A stretch of DNA of 64,000 nucleotides, from assembly GCF_001274785.1 (NCBI RefSeq), contig NZ_LHPI01000004.1:62001-126000 (forward strand), given 5' to 3'. Below the pieces are notes generated by a model. The model did not search any database. It was not told where the DNA came from and saw only the letters and a list, made by a program, of their open reading frames with translations. The DNA comes from Vibrio hepatarius (GTDB lineage: Bacteria > Pseudomonadota > Gammaproteobacteria > Enterobacterales > Vibrionaceae). The translations under genes were made by a program, and so were the position numbers. Shown piece by piece: positions 1 to 9,816 of the stretch. The stretch's first letter is position 1; every line of letters begins with the position of its first letter.

Positions 1-549
1 GAACAGACCAATGTCTGCAAGTAAACCAGTGAGCAACGCTTTGTCTGCTTCTAGGTTTTGGTAAGTCTCTGTGCCACTATCTCTAAAACCACGTACAACC
101 ATCACCATCGTTGCTGCAAGCTCGCGTGAGTTAATCGCGCTATTCATCAAAATGCGGTTACACGCACTGCTCAGGTTTACTGAGTGCTTTAACTGCTCAA
201 TGGCTTGGGCTGTCACGATATCGCGCACCCTTAGAATACCCAAACGCGAAACGGCAGTGACCAAATCGGTGCAGGTAATGTTTCGACGGTTGAATATGAC
301 CGAGTTGGCTACGCGGATTACAATCGCAGCGAGGCCCGGGTCTTCGAGTAGACAATCTGCCACGTCTGAAACAGTCGTATTATCTTGCGTACATAGTTTT
401 TGAATCTTTAATACGACTTCAGGAATAGGAGGTAGGGCAATTTTTTTGCTAGAAACAGCGTGTTCCACTAATTGCGAAAACTCGGATTCGATACCTTTAA
501 CTAATAGGTCTTTGTTTTGAGGAAGCCAGTAAAATGATAAGTGATTCAT
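1..549 (-). CDS. HDOD domain protein, C-terminus cut by the window edge
   Basis: An open frame runs on the minus strand from an ATG at 549 to the left edge, giving 183 codons without a stop. The translation has the opening of an HDOD domain (HD-related output domain): a PPIPEVVLKIQKL segment near residues 40-52, then an ADCLLEDPGLAAIVIRVANS helix pair and an AVSRLGILRVRDIV segment. HDOD proteins are cytoplasmic signalling or regulatory proteins, often tied to c-di-GMP or two-component outputs, and usually lack the catalytic HD dyad. The C-terminal part is off the window, so any fused domain is unknown. It diverges from tfoX. Confidence 0.8.
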   Translation of the reverse strand, partial: MNHLSFYWLPQNKDLLVKGIESEFSQLVEHAVSSKKIALPPIPEVVLKIQKLCTQDNTTVSDVADCLLEDPGLAAIVIRVANSVIFNRRNITCTDLVTAVSRLGILRVRDIVTAQAIEQLKHSVNLSSACNRILMNSAINSRELAATMVMVVRGFRDSGTETYQNLEADKALLTGLLADIGLF

Positions 550-901
550 AAAGTATTAGAAGTTTAAGTTGCCTTAGCTAGTTTAACTTTTATATTGATA
601 TATAGGCAATTACTAGCAATAAAATAATGATATTTTTTTCAACTAAATATATGTATCAAAGATAAGTAATATACTAATTTCTTATCTCATCATCGTGATA
701 CATGTCGCATATAAATGTGAATTTATTTCGCACGTTGTGACATATGCACAGACTTATTTTTAATCATTAATTATTATTTAGTCCAATTAGGTGATTTACT
801 CACTTTTTACTAATAAATTTACATTACTTAAAGACTTTTCGCTTAAAACTGCTGCTATCTGGTGATCACAAATAATCGGGGTTATATGATTTGAAGGATC
901 A
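550..901. other. Divergent intergenic region, HDOD gene / tfoX leader
   Basis: 352 bases, very AT-rich, between the divergent starts at 549 and 902. It must hold the promoters of both genes and the tfoX 5' leader. In Vibrio cholerae the tfoX leader is long and translationally controlled by the TfoR small RNA (established knowledge). A TGATC at about 872 could pair with the GATCA that overlaps the tfoX ribosome-binding site just before 902, a possible but unproven hairpin. No ORF of note. Confidence 0.5.
694..709. promoter_or_regulatory. Possible CRP site upstream of tfoX
   Basis: CGTGA-N6-TCGCA matches 8 of 10 core positions of the CRP consensus TGTGA-N6-TCACA. It lies about 200 bases upstream of tfoX in the divergent region. 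sxy/tfoX genes are CRP-linked in other gammaproteobacteria; assignment here is inference from sequence match only. Confidence 0.35.
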
Positions 902-1489
902 ATGGATATGACAGAGCAACATTTTATACAATACGTAAACAAGTTTGGGACGTTCCAAAAACGTTCTATGTTTGGTGGCACGGGGTTGTTCAGAGACGAT
1001 GCCATGTTCGCTTTAATTAGTGCAGAGAAGATTTTTATCCGTGGTGGTGAACATCTAGATAATGAACTGACCAAGCTTGGATGTGAAAAATACCGTCACG
1101 TTAAAAAGCAAACTACTGCCACGGTAAACTACTACGATATTACAGAAATGTTTGAAGCACGTAATTCACGTATCGATGAATTGGTCGAGCAATCAATTAA
1201 ATATTCTGTATCAGAACGTCAATTTAAACGTTCAGCCGCTAACCGCAGATTACGCGATCTACCCAATATGCAACTCACTTTAGAGCGTATGGTTAAAAAA
1301 GCTGGTATTGATGACGTAGAAACATTTGTTGAATTAGGCGCGCCAGCCGTGTTCTCTCGTGTGAAAGAGACTTATGGTAGCGATGTTGACGTTAAACTGT
1401 TATGGAAGTTTGCAGGTGCGATCGATGGCATCCATTGGAAACTGATTCAGGAACCACGTAAGCGCCAGCTATTAGCAAACTGCCAGTAA
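902..1489 (+). CDS. tfoX: TfoX/Sxy family competence regulator
   Basis: 195-residue TfoX family protein, the regulator that switches on natural transformation and type VI secretion genes in vibrios on chitin. The N-terminal TfoX domain (about 1-95) begins with the typical FGTFQKRSMFGGTGLF segment. The C-terminal TfoX_C domain (about 105-190) has LPNMQLTLERMVKKAG and a FAGAIDGIHWKLIQEPRKRQ ending. Length fits the family. An AAGGA motif lies five bases upstream of the ATG at 902; an in-frame ATG at 908 is an alternative. A strong terminator follows. The paralogue TfoY is the main alternative, but the match to Vibrio TfoX is closer by eye. Confidence 0.9.
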   Translation: MDMTEQHFIQYVNKFGTFQKRSMFGGTGLFRDDAMFALISAEKIFIRGGEHLDNELTKLGCEKYRHVKKQTTATVNYYDITEMFEARNSRIDELVEQSIKYSVSERQFKRSAANRRLRDLPNMQLTLERMVKKAGIDDVETFVELGAPAVFSRVKETYGSDVDVKLLWKFAGAIDGIHWKLIQEPRKRQLLANCQ

Positions 1490-1513
1490 TTAAGAACCAG
1501 TATTGCAAACAAT

Positions 1514-1542
1514 AAAAACCGAGGCTATTGCCTCGGTTTTTT
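1514..1542. terminator. Terminator after tfoX (possibly bidirectional)
   Basis: AAAAACCGAGGC stem, TATT loop, GCCTCGGTTTTTT. It serves tfoX and, through its A-rich left side, could serve the convergent gene at 1593. Confidence 0.85.
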
Positions 1543-1592
1543 AATTGTTTTGCAAGGGTAGCGCAAAACTACCCTTAACATTTGCTCAGCGA

Positions 1593-2141
1593 CTAGAACT
1601 TAAAGCGTGTAGTAAACATGACCTGTTCGCCGTAGAAATCGTTAATACGACCTTCAACACCGATTGAGAATAGCTCTGTAGAGTGGAAGCGTGCGTAAAC
1701 AGAACCCAACCAGTCATCATCGTCATCGATTGATACGTAACCGACTTTACCGCCAACTTCTAGTTGAGGACCAAGCCACTGTCTTACACCTAGGTTTAGC
1801 TCTAGACCAGAATCTGTACCCGATGTGTCTTCACCATCGACTAAACGGAAAAGCATTTCACCAGTAAAGTCTGCCCAGTTGTTAATAGGAGCATGGAAAC
1901 CAAAACCAGCGCCTGCATCGTAGTCACCTTCAAACTCAGAGTCGATACGAGCGATTAAGTGCGCGTTCGGGTGGACAGTCTTGCTAAATGCAGTACCGAA
2001 AGTAACAGGACTAGCACCGATACGAGCTTCAATGTAGTCATAACTAAAGTTGCTCATTACCGCTGGACTGTTTGGGTCAACCTGAGCAAGAGTTTGGCCA
2101 GATGCTAATACGAGTGCAGCAGCTAAGATTGTTTTACGCAT
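1593..2141 (-). CDS. Small outer-membrane beta-barrel protein, function unknown
   Basis: 182 residues when started at the ATG at 2141, which gives a clean signal peptide (MRKTILAAALVLASGQTLAQ) cut after AQ. A longer open frame upstream to 2318 lacks a signal-peptide-like start and is probably not translated. The mature part alternates polar and hydrophobic residues in short strands, contains an acidic turn with five consecutive Asp residues (SIDDDDDW), and ends in Phe (TTRFKF), typical of BAM-inserted outer-membrane barrels of eight or so strands. I do not recognise a specific function. It lies downstream of the response regulator at 2308 with a 166-base gap and probably has its own promoter. 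Confidence 0.8.
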   Translation of the reverse strand: MRKTILAAALVLASGQTLAQVDPNSPAVMSNFSYDYIEARIGASPVTFGTAFSKTVHPNAHLIARIDSEFEGDYDAGAGFGFHAPINNWADFTGEMLFRLVDGEDTSGTDSGLELNLGVRQWLGPQLEVGGKVGYVSIDDDDDWLGSVYARFHSTELFSIGVEGRINDFYGEQVMFTTRFKF

Positions 2142-2307
2142 ACGGACGATAAACCTATATCTTGTTAAATTCCTTGGTCTTAAGCGACAATGCGCTATGG
2201 ACATTGACCTATCATGATAATGCATCACAGCGGTTGTCACTATAGAAAATGTCGTTGTTTTGTCGAGTTTTAGCGAATCTTTGGTCAGTAAATCGCACTT
2301 TGAGTGC

Positions 2308-2805
2308 TTATTCGCCAAAATTTACGCGATTCTTTGCTAGTGCATCGAAAATTTTCTCAGTATCCAAAACTGAAGCCCAAGGCATCAGCTCTGGTTCATT
2401 CTCGATCATGTACTGGGTCAATTGCTCTTTTACCGTTGCTCGCAACGCATCACCTTTCCAAGGCTTAGCGATGTAAAAATCTAAACAAGAGTGATTCACC
2501 GCTTCCACTGTATCTTCTAGCCCAGCTTGTCCTGTTAACAGCAGTTTTCTAGTCGCTTGAGTGGCAGGATCCTTGTTCAGTTCAATAAGAAAACTGATGC
2601 CAGTTTGGTCGGGCATGATGTGGTCACACAGGATCAGGGCGAGTTTAGTTTCGTCTTGTTTAGCTTCTTCGAGGATGTCTTTCGCTTCCTGGACAGATTC
2701 CGCTGCTTCGAGGACAAAGTGCTCTTCAAAGCAATCCAGATCCTGAACAACACTATCTAGGACTTCTCTTTCATCATCGACACATAAGATTAGGTATTTA
2801 CTCAT
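2308..2805 (-). CDS. Stand-alone response regulator receiver protein
   Basis: 165 residues: one CheY-like receiver domain (1-125) plus a short C-terminal extension and no DNA-binding output. All phosphorylation residues are present: acidic pair D10-D11, phosphoacceptor D61 in LILCDHIMP, T91 and K114 in AKPW. It lies 20 bases downstream of the histidine kinase at 2826, in the same direction, so the two form an operon and a likely cognate pair. With no output domain it probably acts by protein interaction or as a phosphate relay. Its sequence is paralogous to the N-terminal region of the adjacent kinase, including the C-terminal extension. Confidence 0.9.
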   Translation of the reverse strand: MSKYLILCVDDEREVLDSVVQDLDCFEEHFVLEAAESVQEAKDILEEAKQDETKLALILCDHIMPDQTGISFLIELNKDPATQATRKLLLTGQAGLEDTVEAVNHSCLDFYIAKPWKGDALRATVKEQLTQYMIENEPELMPWASVLDTEKIFDALAKNRVNFGE

Positions 2806-2825
2806 TGTGATTTCCTCGTCGTGAA

Positions 2826-4751
2826 TTAGGAATGGCCCAAAGGTAGCCAGACTGACATGCGCGTGTACTTACCTTGTTCTGAAGCCACTTCTATGTGGCC
2901 ACCATGTTGATGAACAATTTGTTGGCAAACCGACAGTCCAATGCCCAATCCAAAATTCCCTTCTTTCTTGGTAGTAAAGTTGAGTTCAAATATTTGTTGT
3001 TGCAAATGCTCTGGAATGCCGTGTCCATTATCTTCAATCGACACCACAGCCCATGGTTTACCGTATTTACTCGCCTGTTGTGTAGTGATGGTGAGTTGAC
3101 CTTTTTCTGGAAAAGCGTCGATCGCATTGGAAATCAAGTTGGTCCAAACTTGTTGTAATCCAGTAGGTAAACAGCGCACAGGAGGCAGCTCTGCGTAGCA
3201 TTTTTCGACGTTATGCATTTTGAGTTTGTTTTCGAAAATGACCAGCGTATCTTCAATACCTTCGTGGATGTCCGTGGTATGGAAGCGTTCGTCATCGCCA
3301 CGGGCGTAACCTTTCAGGCTTTTTACCAAGTCTGCAATTCTTTGCGCGCAGACATTAATTGAACGCAAAGTCGCACCAGCAAGTTGATAGTTTTCGAGCT
3401 GCTCGAGTTCTTCAAACAGTTGAGTATCTTGATCGCGTGCTCTTTCTATCCATTCGGGTTGGTTGTCTAAACCGAGTTTTACCAGCTTTTTGGTAATACG
3501 ACGGTTACCAATGTGCTCGTCTACCGCTTTGACTAACTCCCGTTCAGCGGCGGTCGAGCGTGGTTTCGAAACCAATGCGCTGGTTAAGATCGCAATACTC
3601 TGGTGATTCGGAGCCGAATGTGGAGCTTCCACCAAAGTTTGGATCTTCTCGGTTAAGGTTTCTGTCCCGCGTAGTATCGCGGCGACTGGATTGTTCAGTT
3701 CGTGGGCGACACCAGCAATCAGTTGACCGAGCATGGCCATTTTTTCGCGTTCAATCAGTTGAAGTTGGGCAGTCTCTAAAGACTCCAACGTCTTCTGCAG
3801 TTCAAGTTTGGTTGTGATGCTACGTTGCAGTCTGCGGTTAAAATGGCGAAGCAACAAGTTAGTAAACAGAGGTAGCAGGGTAGTGTTGGAGTGCATGACT
3901 TTGGCGAACACTTCTCTGTCTAGCTTGATCACTTCAGTCGCAGTGAGGGTCAGAGCGGTCGAGAAAGACGGCTCGCCAGTCACAAATGACATCCCACCAA
4001 CAATGTTACCTTGGGTGTAACGAACTACTTCACGTTGAACGCCTGTTTCGTCTTTCTTATACAGCGCGACTTCGCCTTTGGTGATAAACCATAAAAAGCG
4101 GTTTTCTTCGCCTTCTTTGGTTAGGAGATGGTCGGCTGAATACGTACGGCAGGCTCGGGTTTCATCTTTATCAGCGAAAAATCCAAACAGGGCGTCTGTG
4201 ACTTGTTGTGCCAGTTCTTGGTCAGATAAACGGTGTTGCTCGGTGATGAAGCCTTCTCGGTAACTGCGCATCTTCTGATCGATATGCGCGCGCAGGAGTC
4301 GCTGCTGATCGAGAATTTGGCTATAAATCAGCAGATTTTCTTTATCATTTTCTAGAATAAAAGTAGTCAGTTCTTTTTGCGCGGTTTGCCTGACTAAGTT
4401 GTCCTGAAGAGGTTTGGTGAGACAGTGGTCGAGCCGACCGTCATTGACCGCAGAGAGGATAGCTTGAATGTCCTGTCCGCAACTGATTAATATCTTACGT
4501 GCACTTTGTGTATGTGGCGTTTTATCCAATTGAATCAAAAAGTCGGCGCCGTTAAAGCTTTCGTGATGACTTGCAATCACTAGGGCTACGACTTGTTTTT
4601 GTTCCGAGCAGTAGTCCAGCGCAGCCGTGGCATCTTCAAAAGAGTCCGCGGTATGCAGATCAAAGCGAGAGGCAAAAGGGGTCAGCTCTTTGCGCAGTTG
4701 CTCGATGCTAATTGGATTATTGTCTAAACAGAGTATGGCGAATTGATTCAC
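2826..4751 (-). CDS. Hybrid histidine kinase: degenerate receiver, cyclic-nucleotide-binding domain, kinase core
   Basis: 641 residues from a GTG at 4751; an upstream ATG at 4802 is possible, but the GTG start aligns residue for residue with the start of the paralogous regulator at 2805. Domains in order: a receiver fold (1-125) that has lost the phosphoacceptor (S61 where the neighbour has D61, and N11 instead of Asp) but keeps the Lys near 113; a cyclic-nucleotide-binding-like domain (about 185-295); a coiled segment; an H-box with H350 in AHELNNP; and an ATPase domain with TNLISNAIDAF (N box), EDNGHGIPE (G1) and GLGIGLSVC (G2). No transmembrane segment is evident, so it is likely a soluble sensor. 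The cNMP-like domain may bind a nucleotide or act only structurally. Confidence 0.88.
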   Translation of the reverse strand: MNQFAILCLDNNPISIEQLRKELTPFASRFDLHTADSFEDATAALDYCSEQKQVVALVIASHHESFNGADFLIQLDKTPHTQSARKILISCGQDIQAILSAVNDGRLDHCLTKPLQDNLVRQTAQKELTTFILENDKENLLIYSQILDQQRLLRAHIDQKMRSYREGFITEQHRLSDQELAQQVTDALFGFFADKDETRACRTYSADHLLTKEGEENRFLWFITKGEVALYKKDETGVQREVVRYTQGNIVGGMSFVTGEPSFSTALTLTATEVIKLDREVFAKVMHSNTTLLPLFTNLLLRHFNRRLQRSITTKLELQKTLESLETAQLQLIEREKMAMLGQLIAGVAHELNNPVAAILRGTETLTEKIQTLVEAPHSAPNHQSIAILTSALVSKPRSTAAERELVKAVDEHIGNRRITKKLVKLGLDNQPEWIERARDQDTQLFEELEQLENYQLAGATLRSINVCAQRIADLVKSLKGYARGDDERFHTTDIHEGIEDTLVIFENKLKMHNVEKCYAELPPVRCLPTGLQQVWTNLISNAIDAFPEKGQLTITTQQASKYGKPWAVVSIEDNGHGIPEHLQQQIFELNFTTKKEGNFGLGIGLSVCQQIVHQHGGHIEVASEQGKYTRMSVWLPLGHS

Positions 4752-4920
4752 TTGTTCGTCACTTATGGCATATACACACAGGCTACTGTAACAGGGATGC
4801 AAACAACTTATTGGGAGCTAGGTTTTAGAATTTTTGTGGATTTCTGTATTAAGACAATACTCTGATTTATCTCAATGTTTTTTGGTGTAAACTGGACAAA
4901 ACACTCAAAGAAGAACTCTC

Positions 4921-6189
4921 ATGCAGCAGCTTAAAAAAATTGGCGCTATTGGCGGCGCTATTTCACTCGTCTTATGTTGGCCTTTAGCCGTTGGTCAAAT
5001 CGGCCAAAACGTTATTCGTGATGGTGTTGAACACCTGAATACTCCCGCTGTAACGGCAGAAGTCGTGAGCTACGATAGAGGTTACCTCTCATCTGAAGTG
5101 CAAACGCGTTATGTTGTCACTGATCCTGATTTAGCGTACCAGTTGGAGCTTGATGGTTTACCGAGCGAATACCTCGTCAATAGCCATGTAACACACGGAC
5201 TGTTTAACGTTAGCGCGACGTCTGTTCTTGAAAACGTCAGTGATTTCCCGCTGCAACTTGACACGGTGACCCAGCTAAACGGCAATACTAACTACACCTT
5301 GACACTAGATACCTGGAACACCGCGATTAACGGTTCTGATGGTGCGATGGTGTCTGTTTCGGCATCGGAGCTGAAAGGTTATGTCACGGTGTTAGGTGAA
5401 ATGACCTACGAGTTGACGATGCCATCAGTAGAAGTGGATTTTGTGTCTGGTGAGAAACTGTTGGTGTCTGGAGTTACGGGTTCCGGTGACGGTCGCATGC
5501 AAAACGGCTTTTGGCTTGGTGAACAAGAGATGAGTATCGCAGACACGTCTGTGGTTGAAACGTCTCAACAGCCAATCCTGACGATGAAAAATGCGCGCTA
5601 CGCTTTCTCATCTGCGCTTGAAGAAGTATCAAAGCGCGTAAACAGCCAGCACGTTGTGACGATTGACAATGTCGTTATGCCACAAGGCGAAGCGGATAAT
5701 CTCACGGTGGACTTTGAACTGGGTGATCTCGACGCAGATTCATTCGAATATTTGGTCAACATGTATCAAGACAACCCTCAGCTTACGCAAGCCGATATTG
5801 AAAGCGCTTTACCTTACATCGATACGTTGTTTTCGAAAGGCTTCTATCTTGCGATGAACAAGATGTCGCTGACTTTCGGTGGTAAAGGTGAGTTCGAAAG
5901 CAAGTGGAAGCTGCAGATTCCAGAAGGTACGGACAACATTACCCAAAGTCCAGACAGTATCATGACTGTGATGACAGGCAACCTCGAGACATTCTTCTCT
6001 GACGGCTTAGTTGAGTTATATCCATTTATCGAACAGGAAGTGGATAGCGCGATGGATGCCGGGTTTGTTCAGAAAATTGAGAAAGGCTATGAAGTCAAAG
6101 CAGAACTCAAAGATGGCAGTTTGGTGTTCCCTAACGGGCAGCAAATCCCTCTGCTGGCATTACTTCTTCCTGCGATGATGCATCAATAA
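4921..6189 (+). CDS. DUF945 (YdgA-like) family exported protein
   Basis: 422 residues. The N-terminus is a hydrophobic signal or anchor (LKKIGAIGGAISLVLCWPLAVG) followed by the conserved DUF945 opening with a SYDRGYLSSEVQT segment. The rest is a long beta-rich, mildly acidic exported region ending LLALLLPAMMHQ. E. coli YdgA belongs to this family and associates with the inner membrane; the molecular role is not established. It is transcribed away from the kinase operon and ends before a hairpin at 6216, so it is probably monocistronic. Confidence 0.85.
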   Translation: MQQLKKIGAIGGAISLVLCWPLAVGQIGQNVIRDGVEHLNTPAVTAEVVSYDRGYLSSEVQTRYVVTDPDLAYQLELDGLPSEYLVNSHVTHGLFNVSATSVLENVSDFPLQLDTVTQLNGNTNYTLTLDTWNTAINGSDGAMVSVSASELKGYVTVLGEMTYELTMPSVEVDFVSGEKLLVSGVTGSGDGRMQNGFWLGEQEMSIADTSVVETSQQPILTMKNARYAFSSALEEVSKRVNSQHVVTIDNVVMPQGEADNLTVDFELGDLDADSFEYLVNMYQDNPQLTQADIESALPYIDTLFSKGFYLAMNKMSLTFGGKGEFESKWKLQIPEGTDNITQSPDSIMTVMTGNLETFFSDGLVELYPFIEQEVDSAMDAGFVQKIEKGYEVKAELKDGSLVFPNGQQIPLLALLLPAMMHQ

Positions 6190-6215
6190 GTTAGAGTTTT
6201 TCATGTTAACCGGGG

Positions 6216-6248
6216 AATGAGGTCTGAAGACCTCATTTCTTGCTTTTT
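6216..6248 (+). terminator. Probable terminator after the DUF945 gene
   Basis: AATGAGGTCT / AGACCTCATT inverted repeat with a two-base loop centre, followed by a T-rich stretch (TTTCTTGCTTTTT). The U-run is interrupted, so efficiency is uncertain. Confidence 0.55.
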
Positions 6249-6315
6249 ATACGTCGGAAAACGTGGTATTAATCCTGTTAGTTGTTTAATTAAAGCATGA
6301 GCAAGGAAAGTCGGA

Positions 6316-7398
6316 ATGGATAATGTGTACAACTTTAGTGCTGGCCCTGCGGGTTTGCCAAAAGCGGTTATGGAAAAAGCGCAGGCAGAGTTCATCAATT
6401 GGAATGGACTGGGCACTTCAGTGATGGAAATCAGTCACCGTAGTAAGGAATTTATTAAGGTAGCGGAAGAAGCAGAACAGGATCTGCGTGATCTGCTAAA
6501 TATCCCTGATAACTACAAAGTACTGTTTTGCCAAGGTGGTGCCCGTGCTCAGTTTGCAGCCGTGCCACTAAACCTACTTGGAAGCGCAAAGAAAGCAACG
6601 TACATCGATGCGGGCTACTGGGCTGAAAGCGCTATCAAAGAAGCGAAGAAATACTGTGAAGTTGACGTTTACGACGCGAAAGTTGAAAAAGACGGTAAAT
6701 CAGCCGTTGCGGACGCCAGCGAATGGAAAGTTGATCCAGAATCAGCATACGTTCACTTCTGTCCAAATGAAACTATCGACGGTATTGAAATCTCAGATCT
6801 GCCTGTAACAGATAAGCCAATCGTTGCGGATATGTCTTCAAACATCCTTTCTCGTCAAATCGATGTATCGAAATACGGCGTTATTTACGCAGGTGCGCAG
6901 AAAAATATTGGTCCTGCAGGGATCTGTATTGCGATTGTTCGTGATGATCTACTCGACCTCGCGAGCGATTTATTGCCAAGTTTCATCAGCTACAAAGTCC
7001 TTGCCGAAAAAGATTCAATGTTTAACACACCGCCAACGTTTGCTTGGTACCTGTCAGGTCTAGTGTTTAAGTGGTTGAAAGAGCAGGGCGGAGTACCAGC
7101 AATGGAACAAATTAACCGTGAAAAGGCTGAAATTCTTTACGGTTACATCGATAGCTCTAGTTTCTACAAGAACGATATCTACCCGGCGAACCGCTCACGT
7201 ATGAATGTGCCATTTCAACTAGCAAAACCAGAGCTGGATGCGTTGTTCCTAGAGCAAGCTGAAGCGCGTGGACTGGTAGCATTGAAAGGCCACCGTGCCG
7301 TTGGTGGTATGCGTGCCTCTATCTACAATGCGATGACGGTTGAAGGCGTTCAAGCTTTGGTTGACTTCATGAAAGAATTTGAAGCAAATAACGCCTAA
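6316..7398 (+). CDS. serC: Phosphoserine aminotransferase
   Basis: 360 residues, the usual SerC length. It converts 3-phosphohydroxypyruvate plus glutamate to O-phosphoserine in serine synthesis, and the analogous step in pyridoxine synthesis. It starts with the family signature [11 protein letters not shown]; the PLP lysine is K196 in [13 protein letters not shown]. The segments SHRSKEF and [11 protein letters not shown], for substrate phosphate and carboxylate binding, are present. An AAGGAAAG ribosome-binding site precedes the ATG. It stands alone, between terminators. Confidence 0.98.
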   Translation: MDNVYNFSAGPAGLPKAVMEKAQAEFINWNGLGTSVMEISHRSKEFIKVAEEAEQDLRDLLNIPDNYKVLFCQGGARAQFAAVPLNLLGSAKKATYIDAGYWAESAIKEAKKYCEVDVYDAKVEKDGKSAVADASEWKVDPESAYVHFCPNETIDGIEISDLPVTDKPIVADMSSNILSRQIDVSKYGVIYAGAQKNIGPAGICIAIVRDDLLDLASDLLPSFISYKVLAEKDSMFNTPPTFAWYLSGLVFKWLKEQGGVPAMEQINREKAEILYGYIDSSSFYKNDIYPANRSRMNVPFQLAKPELDALFLEQAEARGLVALKGHRAVGGMRASIYNAMTVEGVQALVDFMKEFEANNA

Positions 7399-7417
7399 TT
7401 TACCTTACCTTTATCGC

Positions 7418-7450
7418 AAAAAGCTTAGTCCAAATGGGCTAAGCTTTTTT
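7418..7450 (+). terminator. Terminator after serC
   Basis: AAAAAGCTTAG stem with mirrored CTAAGCTTTTTT after a short loop; strong U-run on the plus strand. Confidence 0.88.
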
Positions 7451-7475
7451 GTATTTGAAGTATGAGGTTGGAAAT

Positions 7476-7505
7476 AAAAAATCGCAGCGATGGCTGCGAT
7501 TTTTT
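7476..7505 (-). terminator. Terminator after the ygiQ gene
   Basis: AAAAAATCGCAGC, GATG loop, GCTGCGATTTTT. It lies just downstream of the ygiQ stop on the minus strand and is symmetrical enough to work both ways. Confidence 0.85.
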
Positions 7506-7509
7506 CATT

Positions 7510-9816
7510 TTAGCGACGTTTCGGTTGTCTGTTCGTCGTTGGCTTGTTGCCTTGAGTCGCTGGACGACCACCTTGACTCTTGCCGCCTTGCTTATGTTTC
7601 GGTTTGCCTGGCGCATTAGAGTTTTGATTCGCGCTGTTGCCACTTGGTTTGCGATTACCTGGCTTCGTACCAGACTTACGTCCTGAGCCATTCATCTTTT
7701 CAAAGCCAGGCTGGCTCTTGGTATGTTTAGTCGCAAAGCGATTTGAACCGTGACGACCAGACTTGCGGCGTTGAGCTGGTGTCAGCATGTCAGCGTCTTC
7801 TGCTGGCACTAAACAACTTGGCTTGTCACCGATAAGGTGTTTCTTACCCATGCTGATCAGGGCTTCACGGATAATCGGCCAGTTTGCTGGATCGTGGTAA
7901 CGCAGCAGTGCTTTGTGCAAGCGGCGTTGACGTTCACCTTTCGCCACAGGAACCACTTCACGCTGTTTGTATTTCACGCGTTTAAGCGGGTTTGTCTCTG
8001 AGTAATACATCGACGTTGCGTTACACATCGGCGATGGGTAGAAGTTCTGTACTTGGTCACACTCAAAGTCATTGCTCTTTAGCCACAACGCAAGGTTAAG
8101 CATGTCTTCGTCTTCTGTACCCGGGTGCGCAGAGATAAAGTAAGGGATCAGATACTGCTTCTTACCTGCTTCAGCGCTGTACTTCTCAAACATCTCTTTA
8201 AAGCGGTCATAAGTACCCATACCTGGTTTCATCATCAAGTTGAGTGGGCCTTTTTCCGTGTGCTCCGGTGCAATCTTTAGGTAACCGCCAACGTGGTGCG
8301 TCACCAACTCTTTGACGTATTCAGGTGATTCAATCGCCAAGTCATAGCGTACACCTGATGCGATCATTACCTTTTTCACGCCTTTCACCTGACGAGCTGC
8401 ACGGTACAAATCAATCGTGTGCTTGTGGTCGGTGTTCAGTTTGTTACAGATCCCCGGGAAGACACACGAAGGACGGCGACAGTTGATCTCGGCTTTTGGA
8501 TCGCTACAGCCAAGGCGATACATATTTGCTGTAGGACCGCCCAAGTCAGAGATGGTGCCGGTAAAGCCTGGAACTTTGTCGCGGATCTCTTCCAACTCGT
8601 TAAGAATCGATTCTTGAGAACGGTTTTGGATGATTCGACCTTCGTGTTCGGTAATCGAACAGAATGAACAGCCACCAAAACAACCGCGCATGATGTTAAC
8701 AGACGTCTTGATCATGTCATACGCAGGAATCTTCGCTTTGCCGTACATTGGGTGCGGTACACGCGCGTACGGTAGACCAAAGACATAATCCATTTCTTCT
8801 GTTGTCAAAGGAATCGGTGCTTGGTTTACCCAAAGCTCACGGTCACCATGACGTTGAATCAACGCACGTCCTGAGTATGGGTTAGTCTCAAGGTGCATGA
8901 TACGGCTAGCGTGCGCGTAAAGAATTCGGTCGTTGTTCAGCTTCTCGAAAGGAGGTAGGCGAACGGCGGTAGTCGCGGCGTCATGGCGAGAAGGGCGAAT
9001 CGTAATCGGCTTCGCTTCTGGCTCTTCTGTTTTTGCTTTCGTGTCACACTGTTCTTCCACCGCGTATGGGTTCGGTGGAATGAAGGCTTCTTTGCGCGGC
9101 TTTTCAATGCGTGAAGAGTCGACGATTGTGTAATTCTCAGGCTCGGCAGGTAGATTGACCGCTGTACCACGGACGTTAGTCATCGAACTAATCTCTTCGC
9201 CATCGGCTAAGCGGTGAGCCACTTCAACCAACGCGCGTTCTGCGTTACCAAACAACAGAATATCAGCTTTCGCATCGAACAGAATTGAACGACGTACTTT
9301 GTCAGACCAGTAATCGTAATGAGCTAAACGGCGCAGACTCGCTTCGATGCCGCCTAAAACGATAGGCACACCTTTGTAAGCTTCACGACAACGCTGTGAA
9401 TACACCAACGTTGCGCGGTCAGGACGTTTACCACCTTCATTATTTGGTGTGTACGCGTCGTCATGGCGAAGCTTACGGTCGGCCGTGTAACGGTTGATCA
9501 TTGAGTCCATGTTGCCGGCGGTGATACCAAAGAATAGATTTGGTTTGCCTAGCGACATAAAGGCATCTTTGTTGCTCCATTCCGGTTGGGCAATAATACC
9601 AACACGGAAGCCTTGAGCTTCAAGTAGACGGCCGATGATCGCCATGCCAAAACTTGGATGATCGACGTATGCGTCACCCGTTACGATGATAATGTCACAG
9701 CTATCCCATCCAAGGGCATCCATTTCCTTGCGGCTGGTTGGAAGAAAAGGTGCAGTGCCAAAGCATTCTGCCCAGTATTTCTTATGCTCGTGAATAGGAG
9801 TGATTTCGCTGTACAT
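7510..9816 (-). CDS. ygiQ: YgiQ family radical SAM protein
   Basis: 768 residues. The radical SAM cluster is C379-x3-C383-x2-C386 in [12 protein letters not shown]. The N-terminal YgiQ region ([19 protein letters not shown]) resembles a cobalamin-binding-like fold; a long [13 protein letters not shown] block follows the SAM core. The last 90 residues are a Gly/Lys/Asn/Pro-rich basic tail, low complexity and probably disordered, as in other gammaproteobacterial members. The substrate of this family is unknown. An internal Cys-rich stretch ([21 protein letters not shown]) could bind a second metal site. Monocistronic. Confidence 0.92.
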   Translation of the reverse strand: MYSEITPIHEHKKYWAECFGTAPFLPTSRKEMDALGWDSCDIIIVTGDAYVDHPSFGMAIIGRLLEAQGFRVGIIAQPEWSNKDAFMSLGKPNLFFGITAGNMDSMINRYTADRKLRHDDAYTPNNEGGKRPDRATLVYSQRCREAYKGVPIVLGGIEASLRRLAHYDYWSDKVRRSILFDAKADILLFGNAERALVEVAHRLADGEEISSMTNVRGTAVNLPAEPENYTIVDSSRIEKPRKEAFIPPNPYAVEEQCDTKAKTEEPEAKPITIRPSRHDAATTAVRLPPFEKLNNDRILYAHASRIMHLETNPYSGRALIQRHGDRELWVNQAPIPLTTEEMDYVFGLPYARVPHPMYGKAKIPAYDMIKTSVNIMRGCFGGCSFCSITEHEGRIIQNRSQESILNELEEIRDKVPGFTGTISDLGGPTANMYRLGCSDPKAEINCRRPSCVFPGICNKLNTDHKHTIDLYRAARQVKGVKKVMIASGVRYDLAIESPEYVKELVTHHVGGYLKIAPEHTEKGPLNLMMKPGMGTYDRFKEMFEKYSAEAGKKQYLIPYFISAHPGTEDEDMLNLALWLKSNDFECDQVQNFYPSPMCNATSMYYSETNPLKRVKYKQREVVPVAKGERQRRLHKALLRYHDPANWPIIREALISMGKKHLIGDKPSCLVPAEDADMLTPAQRRKSGRHGSNRFATKHTKSQPGFEKMNGSGRKSGTKPGNRKPSGNSANQNSNAPGKPKHKQGGKSQGGRPATQGNKPTTNRQPKRR

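Noticed and set aside
711-735. TGTGA-CATAT-GCACA and AAATGTGAATTTATTTCGCAC as CRP sites upstream of tfoX
   Set aside because: Spacer lengths are 5 and 7 rather than 6, so the half-sites do not fit the dimer; only the match at 694 was kept.
2142-2318. N-terminal extension of the outer-membrane protein at 1593
   Set aside because: It would bury the signal peptide 59 residues inside the protein, with basic His/Arg-rich sequence before it and no ribosome-binding site.
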